From NCBI RefSeq assembly GCF_037975245.1, contig NC_092561.1, positions 1,340,501-1,404,500 of the forward strand: a stretch of 64,000 nt of DNA, read 5' to 3'. Both the position numbers and the translations under genes were made by a program. Of this stretch, positions 44,666 to 59,794 are shown one piece after another (the stretch's first letter is position 1; the number at the start of each line of letters is the position of its first letter). The notes beneath the pieces were generated by a model. The model worked only from the letters and a program-made list of their open reading frames with translations, was not told the origin of the DNA and ran no database searches. The stretch comes from Apostichopus japonicus (lineage: Eukaryota; Echinodermata; Holothuroidea; Aspidochirotida; Stichopodidae).

Positions 44666-45888
44666 CTGTAACCAGTAATGGCGTAAGACTCAACCGTAAG
44701 CAGCGGTGGAAGATGAAGACCCGATTTGAACATTACGCCCTCGTCACTAATACCGGTTGCGACTCCTACAAGGTTCAGCTTGCTTATTGGTATCTTAGAA
44801 AATGGTTAAAATAAAATTAAAAATAATTGTACAAAGTTGCGGTTGTGAAATGTGAGAGCTGGACTTGGGTTTAGAAAATAACCCCTTCTACCCATGCACC
44901 GCCAACCCTTTCCTCATCCCTCACTTCTCTCGCCATCCCCTCTGCTCCTTCCCAAGATACTTCAGAAGAAATGAAGCGTTGATAACTAATTGGAAAGTTG
45001 AGGTTAACAATGCACAACTGTTCCATGAGTCTTATGTCTCTGTTTGCATAATTTAAAGGACGTATGTTGTATGCGGTTTGCATTTGCCACTTTATTTGTC
45101 TTGTAAGTTGGCACCGGTACAAAAAATGTCACCTGGCCCCCTTTTGAAGTTTCCTAATTATATTATGAAAATGAGAATAAATTATTCTTCATCTCATATA
45201 TCTAGGGTAACTCATCATTGACCCTTCTTCCTGGGTATGTCTAAGTATACACGTACTCGCGCTTATATAGAGCCCTGAACTCGTAGACGATTCCAGAGGG
45301 AATTATACTTGTACTCTTACCCATGCTGTTGTATACTCACGCTACAAGTCTGATACGATACCATTACCATATACCATTAATACCCCTGGATGACTACGGG
45401 TTGAGCTAAATATATGACCAAGCATTCTGGTTTTACGACTAGTTGTAAACTGATCTCGTTATCAAATTACCAAGTGTCTTAGATTTCTCGAAGAACCCAA
45501 ACTATCATAATGCAGCAAAAGAACACATCATATAGTCCAATAAAAGATAAGGGTAGGATTATATACTTCATGGTGCCTAAGTATGTGAGCTTAGCTCACT
45601 TTCACCAGCTGTAAATATGACGTATTTAGATTACATTTGCCCAATATTTACTTCAATATTCGTTAGCAATGTAGCAATGTAAAATACGTGTTGAGATAGC
45701 ATAGAACTTTTACGAACTGTTGGCTTTTTCACTGTTCCTTATATAAGTGTATTATGACAATGTGAATACATTTTTCTTTATCCCCTATTTCTTTATCCTT
45801 GCCCCCTCCCTCCGCCCCTCGTTAGGGTTGGGCAGTAAGTCAATACCCTTACAACGGAACAAACCAACTACAAGATGATGGTTATTTC

Positions 45889-48673
45889 TTACAGACGTTT
45901 TTCACCGAAGTTACTTTTTACCTTATGTTGCGAAGCCGTTGTCAACAGTGCTACCTTCGCACTCTGTAATATCCTACTATTTCGATTGTATATGGACACG
46001 GGTTTCTGACAAATTTTCCTGACCATGTCAAGCAGAGGTGTCCTATCGCCATCATGTTCGTAGAAACACTGGAACATGCAGTCCATCACAGGATATGGAA
46101 ACTCGTCTTTCAATGTCAGTAGAAACTCTAGGATGGGATACGTTGCAGATGGTTCCAAACCACATATGAAAGGATAGAGACTGACTAAATGAACCGGATT
46201 AAGCTTGAGCAAACTATTCTTAAACATCTCTAAGTCTTTCGTTACTAATCGAGAGAGGTGCTGTGAAGCAAACCACTCCTGAATCATGCCATGGAAAAAT
46301 CTGATATAAGATGGAGTAGAAGGAGATGAAGAAGAAGACGTAGCACCAACTGGCAGCCTACTCAAACCACATGAATCAGCTACACCGTCTTCTTTAATCA
46401 AAATGCCAGTCCTGGTCCAAAATTCCAAACACGAAAAGTCATGAAAGAGTTCTGTTCCCCATTTCGTTTGAGGTGGTTCTGATAGTAAACCAGAACATGC
46501 AATCTCACATAGTTTGTGATCTGGAGTTGAAAACCCTGATGAAGCACCTGAGTCCTTGCTTTTTAAATGTGACGTAAAGCAAGCCACTACATGTTGGAAA
46601 AGTACTGTTACCCTGTTGAGGTTCAAGTCCTTGTTTTGATGGACATCTTCAACCAACCCATGGAGAAGTAGCTTAAAAAGAATAGGTATCCCACATAGGC
46701 TCAAAAGAAAGTCGTTGTCTTCGATAAATGCCATCGTCTCTTTTGGTTCCTCTCCCAGGTGAGGATACATTTCTGTGATGTACTTCTGTCTTTGTTCATG
46801 GATCAGTTCCTTTAGCCGTAGTCTAACAGCAGGAGTTTTACGTACCTCTGGACAACAAGGACGTGTTGTGATGATAACCTTAGCATGGGTCAACATCATA
46901 TTGTTAGCAATGTGGACGAAGTGAGAGTTCTTATCGGAAGGACCCTCAACGAAATATTCGTCCCATCCATCCAATGTGAGTACAAGGGAAGGAATTTGCT
47001 GTATCACTCCTTCGATGTCCTCCAAGGTCAATGGACAATCGATCGGTAACTGAAGTTTGATGGCTTCATAAATCGACGGTGTGCGTTTCATCTGGCCCAT
47101 TTGAAGGAACACTAGAATACCAATGTCAAAAAGAGGGGACTTCTTTGTGGCGGTTGCCCAAGAGTACGCCAACTGAAATGCGAGGGTCGTTTTGCCGAAA
47201 CCAGGTTCTCCCTCGATGACGATTCGCATTTCTTGTTTCAGTGACGAATTGGTAAAAATATCAAGGTAAGAGTTTAGTGTTATCCACTGGTCGTCTTCTC
47301 GACGTCCTTTCTTCGGATCTAATAGGGCCAACCGAAGGTCGATGAATGAAGTTTCAGAAGGGCCGACACTTTGACGGAGTTTATAGATATCCTTGTACCG
47401 GAGTTTCAGACAGTCAGCCAACATTTTTCTCTTGTCTACCATATGTGAACATGAAAATACATTGAAACGTGTTGAGTTATCAGACATTTTGAAATAAGAG
47501 TATAAAAAATATTCATTTGAAGTACATTTCGCTAGAAAGTAAAGAGACAAACCCTTCTTTATTGTTGTGCACCAATCCTCTGTGTACATTTTGATTTTTT
47601 GTTTGTTTGGAGGTTACCTATACAGAGTGGTGCTTCTTATATTATGAAGGTATGAATTTGAAACATGAAGTTCTCTATAGATCATATTCTACAGATACTC
47701 CCACTGAACAAGGTTGCAAGATGGCTACCTCAGGATATATCAAACCTTGTGATTTCAAATATATTCCTGTAAATGTACCTGTCAGTTCTTGAGGATCAAA
47801 TGTCTTTCCGCAAGGTTGTAGAATGACAGCAACCCTATTCATCCCAATTGTCTCTAAAGCTTTTCTAAGGATCTCACAGTTCCCCTCGCCGTAAAGAGAC
47901 CTCTCCTCAAGGATTTGGAGCAGCGTTACCCCAGGTTTGGGACTTCTCTCCACCCGATCACAGTCCGCCGGACGAAAGTTGAGAACAGTGCAAAGTTCTA
48001 GACATTTTTGAAGAGTAAGCTCCTGGGAGACTTTAAACTTTTGTTGTCCGTAGTGAATACTTGAGGTTGAATTGTCTATACAGAAAGAAAAAAACAAGAT
48101 TGTAAGCAATAATGATAATGGTCTCGAAATTGACAATTGTAGAACAGTTTACAGAAGGATTAACAAGAAATTTTGGGATAAGTGCCGACTGAAATGACCA
48201 TACATGCTTTTTTACTTGCTGAATATTAAGTAAAAGTTTCAATAAACTATTTTGTTTGTCCCTCTTGATGTCGTCAGAGGTATTGACAAAACCTGATCAG
48301 GGAGTTGTTATTGATTCCTGACGTGATGAACTAGAATCGTCGCTATTTTACTGATGATTTTATTTACGTAAGAGCTAACGAATCGATGTAAGGCATGCTG
48401 GATAGATGTTTATAAACAATACCATCGAAATAAAATAAATAAATAAATCTGGAAGTCACACTCATACTTAACCATGGAGGGTCATGTGACGTGCTCTCAT
48501 GTGCTACTTTTACGTGATAAGAGTTTCGTAGTCAAAGTTTTAGAAAACCACTATATTTATGGTAAATTTGAGAAACATCTCTTATGTTTGGATGATAATG
48601 ATGTTAAAATTTACGAATTACTGGTTATATTGATTTACATTGCCCTATAGTTGATATACTACTTACGTTCCAT
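45889..48673 (-). CDS. NLR-like NACHT NTPase with N-terminal death-fold domain, no LRRs
   Basis: Three exons, 48673-48667, 48075-47779 and 47531-45889, join in phase to 1947 nt (648 residues). The first exon is only ATGGAAC before a GTAAGT donor. Residues about 15-95 form a DED/Death-like helical bundle (LLQILEERSLYGEGN, ILRKALETIG). The NACHT domain follows with Walker A GEPGFGKTT at about 208, Walker B LTLDGWDEY at about 286 and sensor ITTRP. After it come the winged-helix and HD2 region with QEWFASQHL, SLYPFICGL and CMFQCFYEHDG, all standard in NLRs. The frame stops soon after HD2 with no leucine-rich repeats. NLRs are cytosolic sensors that assemble on ligand binding. A donor-like GTCT|GTAAGA spans the stop codon, so a longer spliced form is possible. 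A start further upstream via a small exon near 49080-49110 also fits the phase. Confidence 0.82.
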
Positions 48674-49985
48674 CTGCAGTTTGTTTGGAAGAAAACATCA
48701 AGTTTTGGAATTGAAAATTGAGGTAAACATTAAAAGATTATGCCAGTTGGTTAGATTCCTTTGTTCACCAGGAATGTGGTAGCTATGAGATCATGATATT
48801 AGTTGCTGCACATTCAAAGCGTACTGACAGAGTTACGTGCTACATGGGAGCGCGTCACATCACCTTCCATGATTGGTAAGTCTCCATATTGACATAATCG
48901 ATCCATATTTATGTAGAAGAAGAAGAATGGAAAGCAATAATTTCCTCTCAAGGTTTTAAAATTTGGCGAAGAAGAAAATTAGAAAGTATATTCCTTTCCA
49001 TCGTACTCGAGTGTCTGGATAATTCAGTTATAAACGCAAAGTTGCTGCTGTAAGTTATATATTTATACCTGTACCTCTGTCTTTTTCATCTTTGGATGAA
49101 GAATTTCTGTGGATAAAAAAAATATAAGAAACATGTAATCTGTACGCCAAATATCTTGAGTTTGTCCAGAGCGTGATATCCAGCAGCAGTTATAGACACT
49201 AATGATTTTAAAGAGAATATAGCCTATGCAAATTGTAAAACAGGCGAGGAACTGCCAATAATCGTCATAGGCGTACGAACAGGGGAAAGGGGGGGGGGAA
49301 GGCGGAGCAGGAGTTTTTACTGCCCCTTACTATTTCAAATAGGGATACGCTCCCCAGCAGTACTATAGTCAGATTCAGCTATGGTCATATGTATTATAAT
49401 ACATAGCAAAAGGAGTGGGAGGCAATCAAATGATAAATTTTATTTTTTATCTCATTTATTTTTTTCGACAAGAGGTGCAAATATCTCTTAGGCTTTTTTG
49501 AGAATCTGGCAACTCGTGCCAGGCTGCAAACGGTCACTTCAAAACCTAATGGAGACATTAACATATATGTTGTTATATATATAGCGCTATTTCTCCAGTT
49601 CTGTTTCTGAAAGACAGAAGTGATCTGCATATGTATTTACTCGGGATTCAGAAATTAAGAAAAACATTAGTTAAGTTTGACAATTGATGCTTACACACAG
49701 ATCGACAGTTGCAATAATAAATAAATAAAATAAATAAATATAAAAACAGTGCCAGTTGAGGCAAAGATGATGACACCGAAGTCATAGAAATATCTTAACA
49801 TGTAAATCATCTTATATCATTACAGGATAAAGTAGAAATTATATCTCGCGAGGTGATCATAGGCCTACAATCACATTTCTTACGAAATTATTGATTTTCT
49901 GCTCCATTAATGATTCATAATAAACGGGAATGTTTCCTCATCAACACATTAACGTTTACGATTCTACTCCTCTATGTCTGCTACT
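48674..49985. other. Region upstream of the NACHT gene
   Basis: No transposon or domain-bearing exon was recognised. On the minus strand, GTAAG donors at about 50973 and a 31 nt AG/GT-bounded segment near 49080-49110 (reading NSSSKDEKDR) may be 5' exons of the NACHT gene. The rest is AT-rich. Confidence 0.35.
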
Positions 49986-50648
49986 CAAGGGCGGCGGAAC
50001 CGGGGGGGGGGGGCACAGGGGGCACGTGCCCCCCCACTTTTCCTCAGGGTTAAAAATGTGCCCTTTTTTTGCATAAAAATTGAGGTGTCTCAAGTTAGCA
50101 AGAGGCCAGGGAACCAGAATGAATACTCGGGAAGGGCCGTTTCCGGCCATCTGAGGGGTTTGTAAAACCAAAATTTTTCTTGTACGCTCCGCGCCAACCG
50201 ATGGTGGCGCTCCGCTCAGATAGTCGTGCATACAACTTTGCAAATCCTGGCTACGCCCCTGACTTTAAATGAATTTTGTGGGTCAAACTCAAAGCTATTT
50301 CGAATGGAAACAATTTGTTAAGATATTAACAAGAAATAAACTCTAATTCGGAAGATTTTTACATTAGCAACTAGCATGATTTCACGTCATTTGTCTCAAT
50401 AGAAAACTTGTTCCTTGTTTCCCAATTTGCACATTGGATATTGCAGTGCTAGTATGCATATTTTCATTGAGGGGGGGGGGGGGGGCGTTGATGGAGTGAT
50501 GTGTATACGCAAATAAGATAATACAATAAGACAAATTAAGAGTTATAAAGGGTACTAAATATCAGGCTACATCAGTCCAATCGAATTTCTGCAAAGTGCC
50601 CTTTGATGTCGGTGCCCCCCCAGATTAAAAGTGCTTCCGCCGCCCTTG
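49986..50648. mobile_element. hAT-like element with GGGCGGCGGAA ends, 663 bp
   Basis: The ends CAAGGGCGGCGGAACC and GCTTCCGCCGCCCTTG are inverted. Flanks CTGCTACT and TTGCTACT agree at 7 of 8 bases. It is related to the 40559 and 57913 elements: it shares the GCTCCGCGCCAACCGATGGTGGCGCTCCG segment, which is itself palindromic. No coding frame. Confidence 0.75.
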
Positions 50649-52314
50649 TTGCTACTAATGAATTTGATTGGGCTTTAGTATACCTCTTGAAAAGCACTTT
50701 TGAAGAAACAAATGCTGAGCTGGTTTCAGCATGTTAAAATTTGTGGACAATAGCCTACTTTATGTCCGAAAATTAATGTATAAAACACATACCCCATTTT
50801 CAATGATGTGAAGTCTCAAGGTCGATAATAAAACATGTTTCTAACTGACGCTCTGCAATGCCCTAGAAAAGAAAATGAAGTGATAAAATGAACAATGAAA
50901 GGGTTTTATCATTCATTCCAATCACCAATTTTGAATGTTTATTCTGTGTGCTACATGTGCAAGTTAAAATCACTTACCAATAATGTTGTGAAAATGTATG
51001 ATACAGATTGAATAGTGGTAATTAAAGGAAATGAAGGAATGATCTCCCTTCCAACAACAGCCACTTTATCTCACCCACACGTATCCTCCTCACTACGTCC
51101 ATGATGTTGCTTATTGGTTCCAGGTTTAAAAGAAACCTTTTTTCACAAAGAATGGTTCTTCCCTGTTCCTGTGAGGGAACCAAGTACTAATGGAACAGCG
51201 CATTCCACAATTCAAATTGCAGACCCCGACACCGCCACCCCCCCCCCCCCTTCCCACCTTTCCGACCTGCATGAACCCTATTTCCCTGTCACAATAATGC
51301 CAATAGGTGGTGCGCCGCAAATAGAACGATATGTAAACCAAAGTATGTGTTACACATTCCTGCTTTTACTCCTAAGTTATGAAGTAAATGTAAGTAAATG
51401 AAAGTGATATACTTTACCGCGACAGAACAACTACTCCAGATTTATGGTAATTCCTGCAGCCATTATAAGCTGGGTATTCCGTCTGATATGATTTGTCCCA
51501 AAATGAAGTTTGAAGTTCTGTAATAACCACTTGAATTCAGTCAAACTTACACATTACTCCTTAGAGTAAGGTTTTGATCCACGAACTAACAACTCTTTAA
51601 TCATGTATAAATTGAGAGCACACTTGAAAACAAGTGTGATTTGTTAACGGATTAAAACCTATGTATGACACCAGACGTTCGGTTTTATAACTTCCTGTTC
51701 CATATAAACCAACCGGATGCAATCACAGTCTCTACCTTATATACATAAACCACGTGTTCATCACTGCACGCAAAAGTATATCATAAAAGGACAGTATAAA
51801 GTCTATACAGTGCCCTTGATAAATGTACAAAGTTGCATACATATAGCGTACAGTACATGTAGAATATAACAGGCAAACGCACAATATATATATATATAGA
51901 TAGTCCGCACCACTCGACCACAGTGATTCACTGGTGTGTGAATGCGTATACATTGGTTTTGTATATAACTGTCATGGAGGGCGTATGACCCAAGTGTTAT
52001 GATTGTACAGAATGCTCCCCTGGTGCAATTTGAATCTGACAATTTACACAGAATAACCTCTCTATATAGGCAAGCCAAGCCGTAAATGAGAATTGAATGT
52101 GAAGCAAATGGTATGACAGATATATAGTAAATAAATAAAGAACAACACACCAGAAATATTCCACTTCACGACCGGTTTCGTCCTTATTGGACTCATCATG
52201 CGAAGGTAGGAAGGCTTGCCTATAAAGAGTGGTTATTCTGTGTAAATTGTCATTTCATTTATTTCAGTTATACATACACAGAATTTATACACAGAATATA
52301 TATATTTATACACA

Positions 52315-52372
<58 letters not shown>

Positions 52373-52924
52373 CACTAATCATATTGCTATACACCGGTTA
52401 TGTACACTAGATTATGAATATTGGCAGTAATCACAAGGCAGCTATCTTAATAACAATACTTGTGAGTGAACCGTATTGAGTAACGTCAGACCGTTGAATC
52501 AGGGAACAATACAACATCAGCCTTTCAAACTGTGATGAATTATAGTAGATCACGGTATTCGTTACTATGGTGATCGTTTGGTTCAATGAGATTGCGAAAT
52601 TCTGAAAATCAAAGGATCTACAAACCAAAGGGATTACTGCAGTGTGTGTGTATAGGATAGGGATACGTAGGCGCTATCGTTGCATTATGAGTCAGCTTTG
52701 TAATTCTTGCAGACTTGCAATTCTTGCAGTTGGTTTAAAACCATTTCATATTAGTGGAGTGTGGTAGAAGAATATCGCAAATGCAGGTGATTCGATTTAT
52801 TTCATAGAATACTTTATCCTTTGAGCTCAAAATATTTTGAGGTGAGGAAAAAAACAGGGAAATCTTCAATTAAATGCATTTGTTGAAAGATGTTCATGGA
52901 AATGTGATACATAATTAGCGATAT
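50649..52924. other. Intergenic, no gene recognised
   Basis: AT-rich DNA with a C run at 51239-51250 and the AT array at 52317-52370. Short ORFs show no family resemblance and no flanking splice logic. Confidence 0.45.
52317..52370. repeat. (AT)n microsatellite
   Basis: A 54 bp dinucleotide run, preceded by two ATACACAGAATAT copies. Confidence 0.93.
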
Positions 52925-53245
52925 AGTCATGTGCGTATGGGTTATACCTTATGACAAAATCATTCCTGTATGCATATAAGTACAGACCTTTGCGTAAGGG
53001 TTATACCTTAAGACAAACTAATTATTGTATGTATAAGTACAGTCCTTTGCGTAAGGTTATACCTTATGACAAACTAATTCCTGTATGCATAAGTACAGAC
53101 CTTTGTGTATGGGTTATACCTTATGACAAGCTTATTACTTAATGCATAAGTACAGACCTTCGTATATGGGTTATACCTTATGACAAGCCACTTACTTTAT
53201 GCATTATTACAGACCTTTGTGTAAGGGTTATACCTTATGACAAGC
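52925..53245. repeat. Tandem repeat, about 56 bp unit, part 1
   Basis: Five to six copies containing GGGTTATACCTTATGACAA, then AATTACT and TATGCATAAGTACAGACCTTTG. The array is cut at its right end by the MITE at 53246. The same unit returns at 54955-55148 and 55501-55660. Confidence 0.9.
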
Positions 53246-53566
53246 CAGTGGCGGAGCTAGGGGTATTGGTCAGGGAGGGCGAGATTGGTCTGTAGGGGCG
53301 CTTTCGACACTATCTAAGCGGAGCGCCACCACAGGTTGGCGCGGAGCGTACAGACATTTTTGGAGTGAAGATACTCCCTAGATCGCCGGAAATGACCCTT
53401 TCCGAACAAATGGCCATAGGTATAGGTAGGATATGAGAGCACAATAAAAAAGTCCATAATCGCGAATAAGTAAAAAGCTGCAAAGGGCGCCAGCAGTCCA
53501 TTTGAGTCCGTCTGATCAGGGGGGGGGGGGAATCCGCCCCCTGACTGTATGGACGCCCCGCCACTG
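53246..53566. mobile_element. hAT-type MITE, CAGTGGCGGAGC family, copy 3
   Basis: A 321 bp element with CAGTGGCGGAGC and CCGCCACTG ends and the shared internal motifs. The left flank is the 56 bp repeat and the right flank is not, so no duplication is seen. A deletion or rearrangement after insertion would explain this. Confidence 0.85.
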
Positions 53567-54954
53567 GAAATACCCACAAAAAGAGACTCGATTCGGAATA
53601 TAATCCTCTAAGAAAAGCCGAAAATTTAGGTACTTTTCCAGACGTTTTCTCCAGTCTCGTCTACTTCTTATAAGCTCTTTATAATACCTCTAGACACAAA
53701 TATATATATCGCATAGATTTTTTTAATTATCGAATACAAGTAGTTAGCCGTACTTACCATGTGAACGTATAGATGTACGAAATCATAGAAAGAAAGAAAA
53801 AAAGAAACAAACGTAAAAGAAAAGGATTTGCTCGATTAGTAGAAACCTCCGAAATCCGCATGCACCTGCTACAAACTTTCTCTGCACTGCCAATGTCCCA
53901 ATCATGTAACAGTTCCTACCAGGATATGTATTAACCCTGTAATAATTACATGGTCGTCGTGTGTGTCACGACGACCCTGTAATTATTACAGGGTTATAGG
54001 TTAGGCTATACGCGTGTACCCGACATACAATATTTACATATAGACACAGAGATACTATATTTGCGAATCCCGTCCGTGATCATAATCAAGCATGTTTAGA
54101 AGATTGAAGTTTGAACCTCTTAATCACCGCTATATATATCAGTATAGCAATAAAATAACCATTACAGATAAGTTTGTTGGCCTAACCTTGAACACCACCA
54201 GGGTGTGGTTTGAATTTTTATTCCATAAAAAAATTTACCCACTGAACAAGTCACCCATAACATTCCATATCGTTTTTTTTTTGGTTAAAGGTTGTGGCTA
54301 TAATGTGCAGCAGTAACCAGTAACCAGTAACGGGGCTAACGTGTAGTAACCCTGTAATAATTACAGGGTCGTCGTGTGTGTCACTGCGCTTAACAAGGTT
54401 AGCGTCTAATAATTGCTTAGGCTACACGTTTACCGCATACAATATTTATATAGACATAGAGAAACTATATTTGCGAATCCCGTCCGTCAACAATCATGTA
54501 GGTTTATAAGATTGAAGTTTGAACCTCCATATCACCGCTATATATATCAGTATAGGAATAAAATAACTACTACAGATAAGTTTGTTGGCCTCTCACCTTG
54601 AACACCACCAGGGTGTGGTGTGAATTTATTCTATGAAATATTTACCCACTGAACAAGTCACCCATAAACATTCCATATCGTTTTTGTTTTGCTTTGTTAT
54701 AGGTTGTGGCTATAATGTGCAGCAGTAACCAGTAACCAGTAATCGGGCTAACGTCGCGTAATTAGACTATCCACTAATTGTACGTAGGCATACATATAAA
54801 GAGGTTGTTTATTAGTAGGCCTACACCATATGCGCTGCGGATTGCTGGTATCGAGGAGGCGGTTGTTAACTATCACTAAAATCATGAAACGATATTATGG
54901 GACTTTAAGTGATTCAAATTTAATGTTAAACATCTGTGAAAACGACACATATTA
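53567..54954. other. Intergenic duplication, no gene recognised
   Basis: Two diverged direct copies of about 400 bp (from about 54010 and from about 54425) share TATATTTGCGAATCCCGTCCGT, GATTGAAGTTTGAACCTC and CACCACCAGGGTGTGGT. A hairpin at 53933-53995 lies at the left. ORFs in these copies show no known domain. Confidence 0.6.
53933..53995. repeat. Hairpin, 29 bp arms with one mismatch
   Basis: Arms 53933-53961 and 53967-53995 pair around a TGTGT loop. The half-arm CCCTGTAATAATTACAGGGT recurs as a separate palindrome at about 54350-54369, in the neighbouring duplicated unit. Confidence 0.85.
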
Positions 54955-55660
54955 CGAGCTTATGACATGGGTTACTTCAGACAAGCTAATTACTTTATGC
55001 ATTAGTACATTCCTTTGCGTATGGGTTATACCTTATATGACAAACTAATTCATGTATGCATAAATACAGACCTTTGTGTATGGGTTATACCTTATGACAA
55101 ACTAATTATTGTATGTATAAGTACAGACCTTTGTGTATGGGTTATACCCAGTGGCGGAGCGTCCATACAGTCAGGGGCGGATCCCCCCCCCCCCCTGACG
55201 GACTCGAATGGACTGTTGGCGCCCTTTTTAGCTTTTTTCCAGTTTTTACTTATTCGCCGCGATTATTGACTTTTTTATTGCGCTTTCATCTACCTATTGA
55301 CATTTGTCACATTATCTGCAAATTAGCAAGGCCCGGAAAGGGTCATTTCCGGCGATCTAGGGAGTATATTTATCCAAAATAATTCTGTACGCTCCGCGCC
55401 AACCTGTGGTGGCGCTCCGCTTAGGTAATGTCGAAAGCGCCCCTACAGACCATTCTCGCCACCCCCCCCCCCCTGACCAACACCCCTAGCTCCGCAACTG
55501 GTTATACCTTATGACAAGCTAATTACTTTATGCATAAGTACATCATTCCTTTGCGTAAGGGTTATACCTTATCACAAACTAGTTCATGTATGCATAAGTA
55601 CAGTCCTTTGCATAAGGGATATGCCTTACGACAAACTAATTCCTGCATAAGTACAGACCT
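54955..55660. repeat. Tandem repeat, about 56 bp unit, part 2, interrupted by a MITE
   Basis: Copies of the same GGTTATACCTTATGACAA unit lie on both sides of the MITE at 55149-55500 (54955-55148 and 55501-55660). The unit therefore forms a once larger array spread over 2.7 kb. Confidence 0.85.
55149..55500. mobile_element. hAT-type MITE, CAGTGGCGGAGC family, copy 4, inverted
   Basis: A 352 bp element in the opposite orientation to copies 1-3. An exact 8 bp duplication GTTATACC (55141-55148 and 55501-55508) was made from the host minisatellite unit. The ends are CAGTGGCGGAGC and GCTCCGCAACTG, one mismatch. Confidence 0.92.
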
Positions 55661-55664
55661 TATT

Positions 55665-55667
<3 letters not shown>

Positions 55668-55747
<80 letters not shown>
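55668..55747. repeat. (AT)n microsatellite
   Basis: An 80 bp dinucleotide run directly after the 56 bp unit array. Confidence 0.95.
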
Positions 55748-57796
<2,049 letters not shown>

Positions 57797-57912
57797 AAGT
57801 TGGTTGGTTGGCGTCTATCTTGGCGCAGAGTGCTCTATGTCCGGTGGACAGTGCGAAATATATGTTAAGACTAGTTGAGACTAGTGGAACACTAGTAGTT
57901 GTAACTCGTTGT

Positions 57913-59038
57913 CAGTGGCGGCGGAACCGGGGGGGGGGGCTTGGGGGCTCAGCCCCCCAATGAAAAAGTTGAGGGGGCAAATGCATGATAAGCCCCCCCA
58001 ATATTTACCAAGGCTCCGAAACGTGCATCTGCCCATTTTTCAATGCATACTTGTCGATCTGTCCGATGCACACGTATACTATATAGGTGTAATAATTTTA
58101 GTAAATGCTGGGGGGGACCCTTGGCCCGTCCCCTGGCTATAGACCACATTGTCACCTCAACCGCGTCTTCACGCCCCGTGAAAAGTGGAAGCAGTGAGTG
58201 TGAGTACCGGTAAGCGCAACACAACTTCGTCTTAGGACAATGACTTGCCTCATTTCAGCCAGTTCTCCAACGTCCCCTTACTCAGTGGCGGAGCGTCCAT
58301 ACAGTCAGGGGGCGGATGCCCCCTCACCCTGACGGACTCAAATGGACTGCTGGCGCCCTTTTCAGCTTTTCACTACTTTTTACTTATTCGTGATTATTGA
58401 CTATTTTATTGCGCTCTCATCTACCTATTGACATTTGTCATATTCTGTTGGTGTAATTTTCGACAAAATGGCGACGACACCTATTTATTCTCCGTTTATC
58501 TGCAAATTAGCAATGCCCGGAAAGGGTCATTTCCTGCAATCTGTAGAGTATCTTTACTCAAAAAATTTCTGTACGCTCCGCGCCAACCTGTGGTGGCGCT
58601 CCGCTTAGATAGTGTCGAAAGCGCCCTACAGACCATTCTTGCCCCCCCCCCAACCAATACCCCTAGCTCCGCCACTGCCCTTAGCTACACTCAAAAACGT
58701 CTTTGCGAGTACACTACGAGTAATAGCTACACTCTTAAAACACCATCGAATATACAAATTACAAGGTTTTTACAGACTTTCTCGTGCAATCTGAGAAATT
58801 GCAGGCTTGAGACCCATATTTTAGGGCTAGGTATTCGCAGCATAAAACACTCGGGAAGTGCCGTTTCCGGCCATCTGGGGGTTTGAAAAAACCCAAAATT
58901 TTCTTGTACGCTCCGCGCCAACCGATGGCGGCGCTCCGCTTAGATAGTCTCCAGAGCCGTCTCTATATACGGCTCTGATAGTCTCCACACATTAGCCCCC
59001 CCCCCCCCCCCAATAATTTTTCCGTTCCGCCGCGCCTG
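57913..59038. mobile_element. hAT-like element, GGCGGCGGAACC family, copy 2, with nested MITE
   Basis: An exact 8 bp duplication CTCGTTGT (57905-57912 and 59039-59046) frames 1126 bp. The ends are CAGTGGCGGCGGAACC and GTTCCGCCGCGCCTG. It shares both terminal parts with the 40559-41816 element. A MITE of the CAGTGGCGGAGC family is nested at 58283-58677. Confidence 0.9.
58283..58677. mobile_element. hAT-type MITE, CAGTGGCGGAGC family, copy 5, nested
   Basis: A 395 bp element with perfect CAGTGGCGGAGC and GCTCCGCCACTG ends, in the same orientation as copy 4, inside the larger element. Flanks CCCTTACT and CCCTTAGC agree at 6 of 8 bases. It keeps a longer middle (AATGACACCTA-like stretch read in reverse) than copies 3 and 4. 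Confidence 0.88.
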
Positions 59039-59387
59039 CTCGTTGTAACTGAGTTTCACGCGTTGAGCGATCATCAGACAACTCTGAAGGTCGTAATTCC
59101 AATGTAGGCGTTTGTCACCTGTATCGAACAATGCTAGTTCTGTTTTTGGTGACATATTTTGCCTTACTTTAGAGATCAAACTTGATGCTAACCAACACGA
59201 AATCATTTGTGATTCCTAAAGCCGGATCTCGCAAGAGATACTTTGAACAGACTTTATGTTAATGCAATGGAGGTTAACAACAAAGGCAAATGAATATATA
59301 TAATTGAACATCGTAATGAGCTGGAAAATCAAGAACAGTGAAAAAACTTCCAGCCTCCACCGGGATTCGAACCCAGGCCACCCTAAC

Positions 59388-59541
<154 letters not shown>

Positions 59542-59794
59542 GAAAATCGTAATGAGTTGGAAAATCAAGAACAGTGAAAAAACTTTCAGCCTCCACCGGG
59601 ATTCGAACCACGGGCCTTCCGCTCTGTACGCGGACACCCTAATGATTTTCGAGTTGGTCAGCATCATGTTTGATCTCTAGAGTAAGGCAAAATATGTCAC
59701 CAAAAACAGAACTAGTATTGTTCGATACAGGTGACAAACGCCTACAGTGGAATTACGATCTTCCTTATTGGTTTCGAACCTCTGGACATACAAT

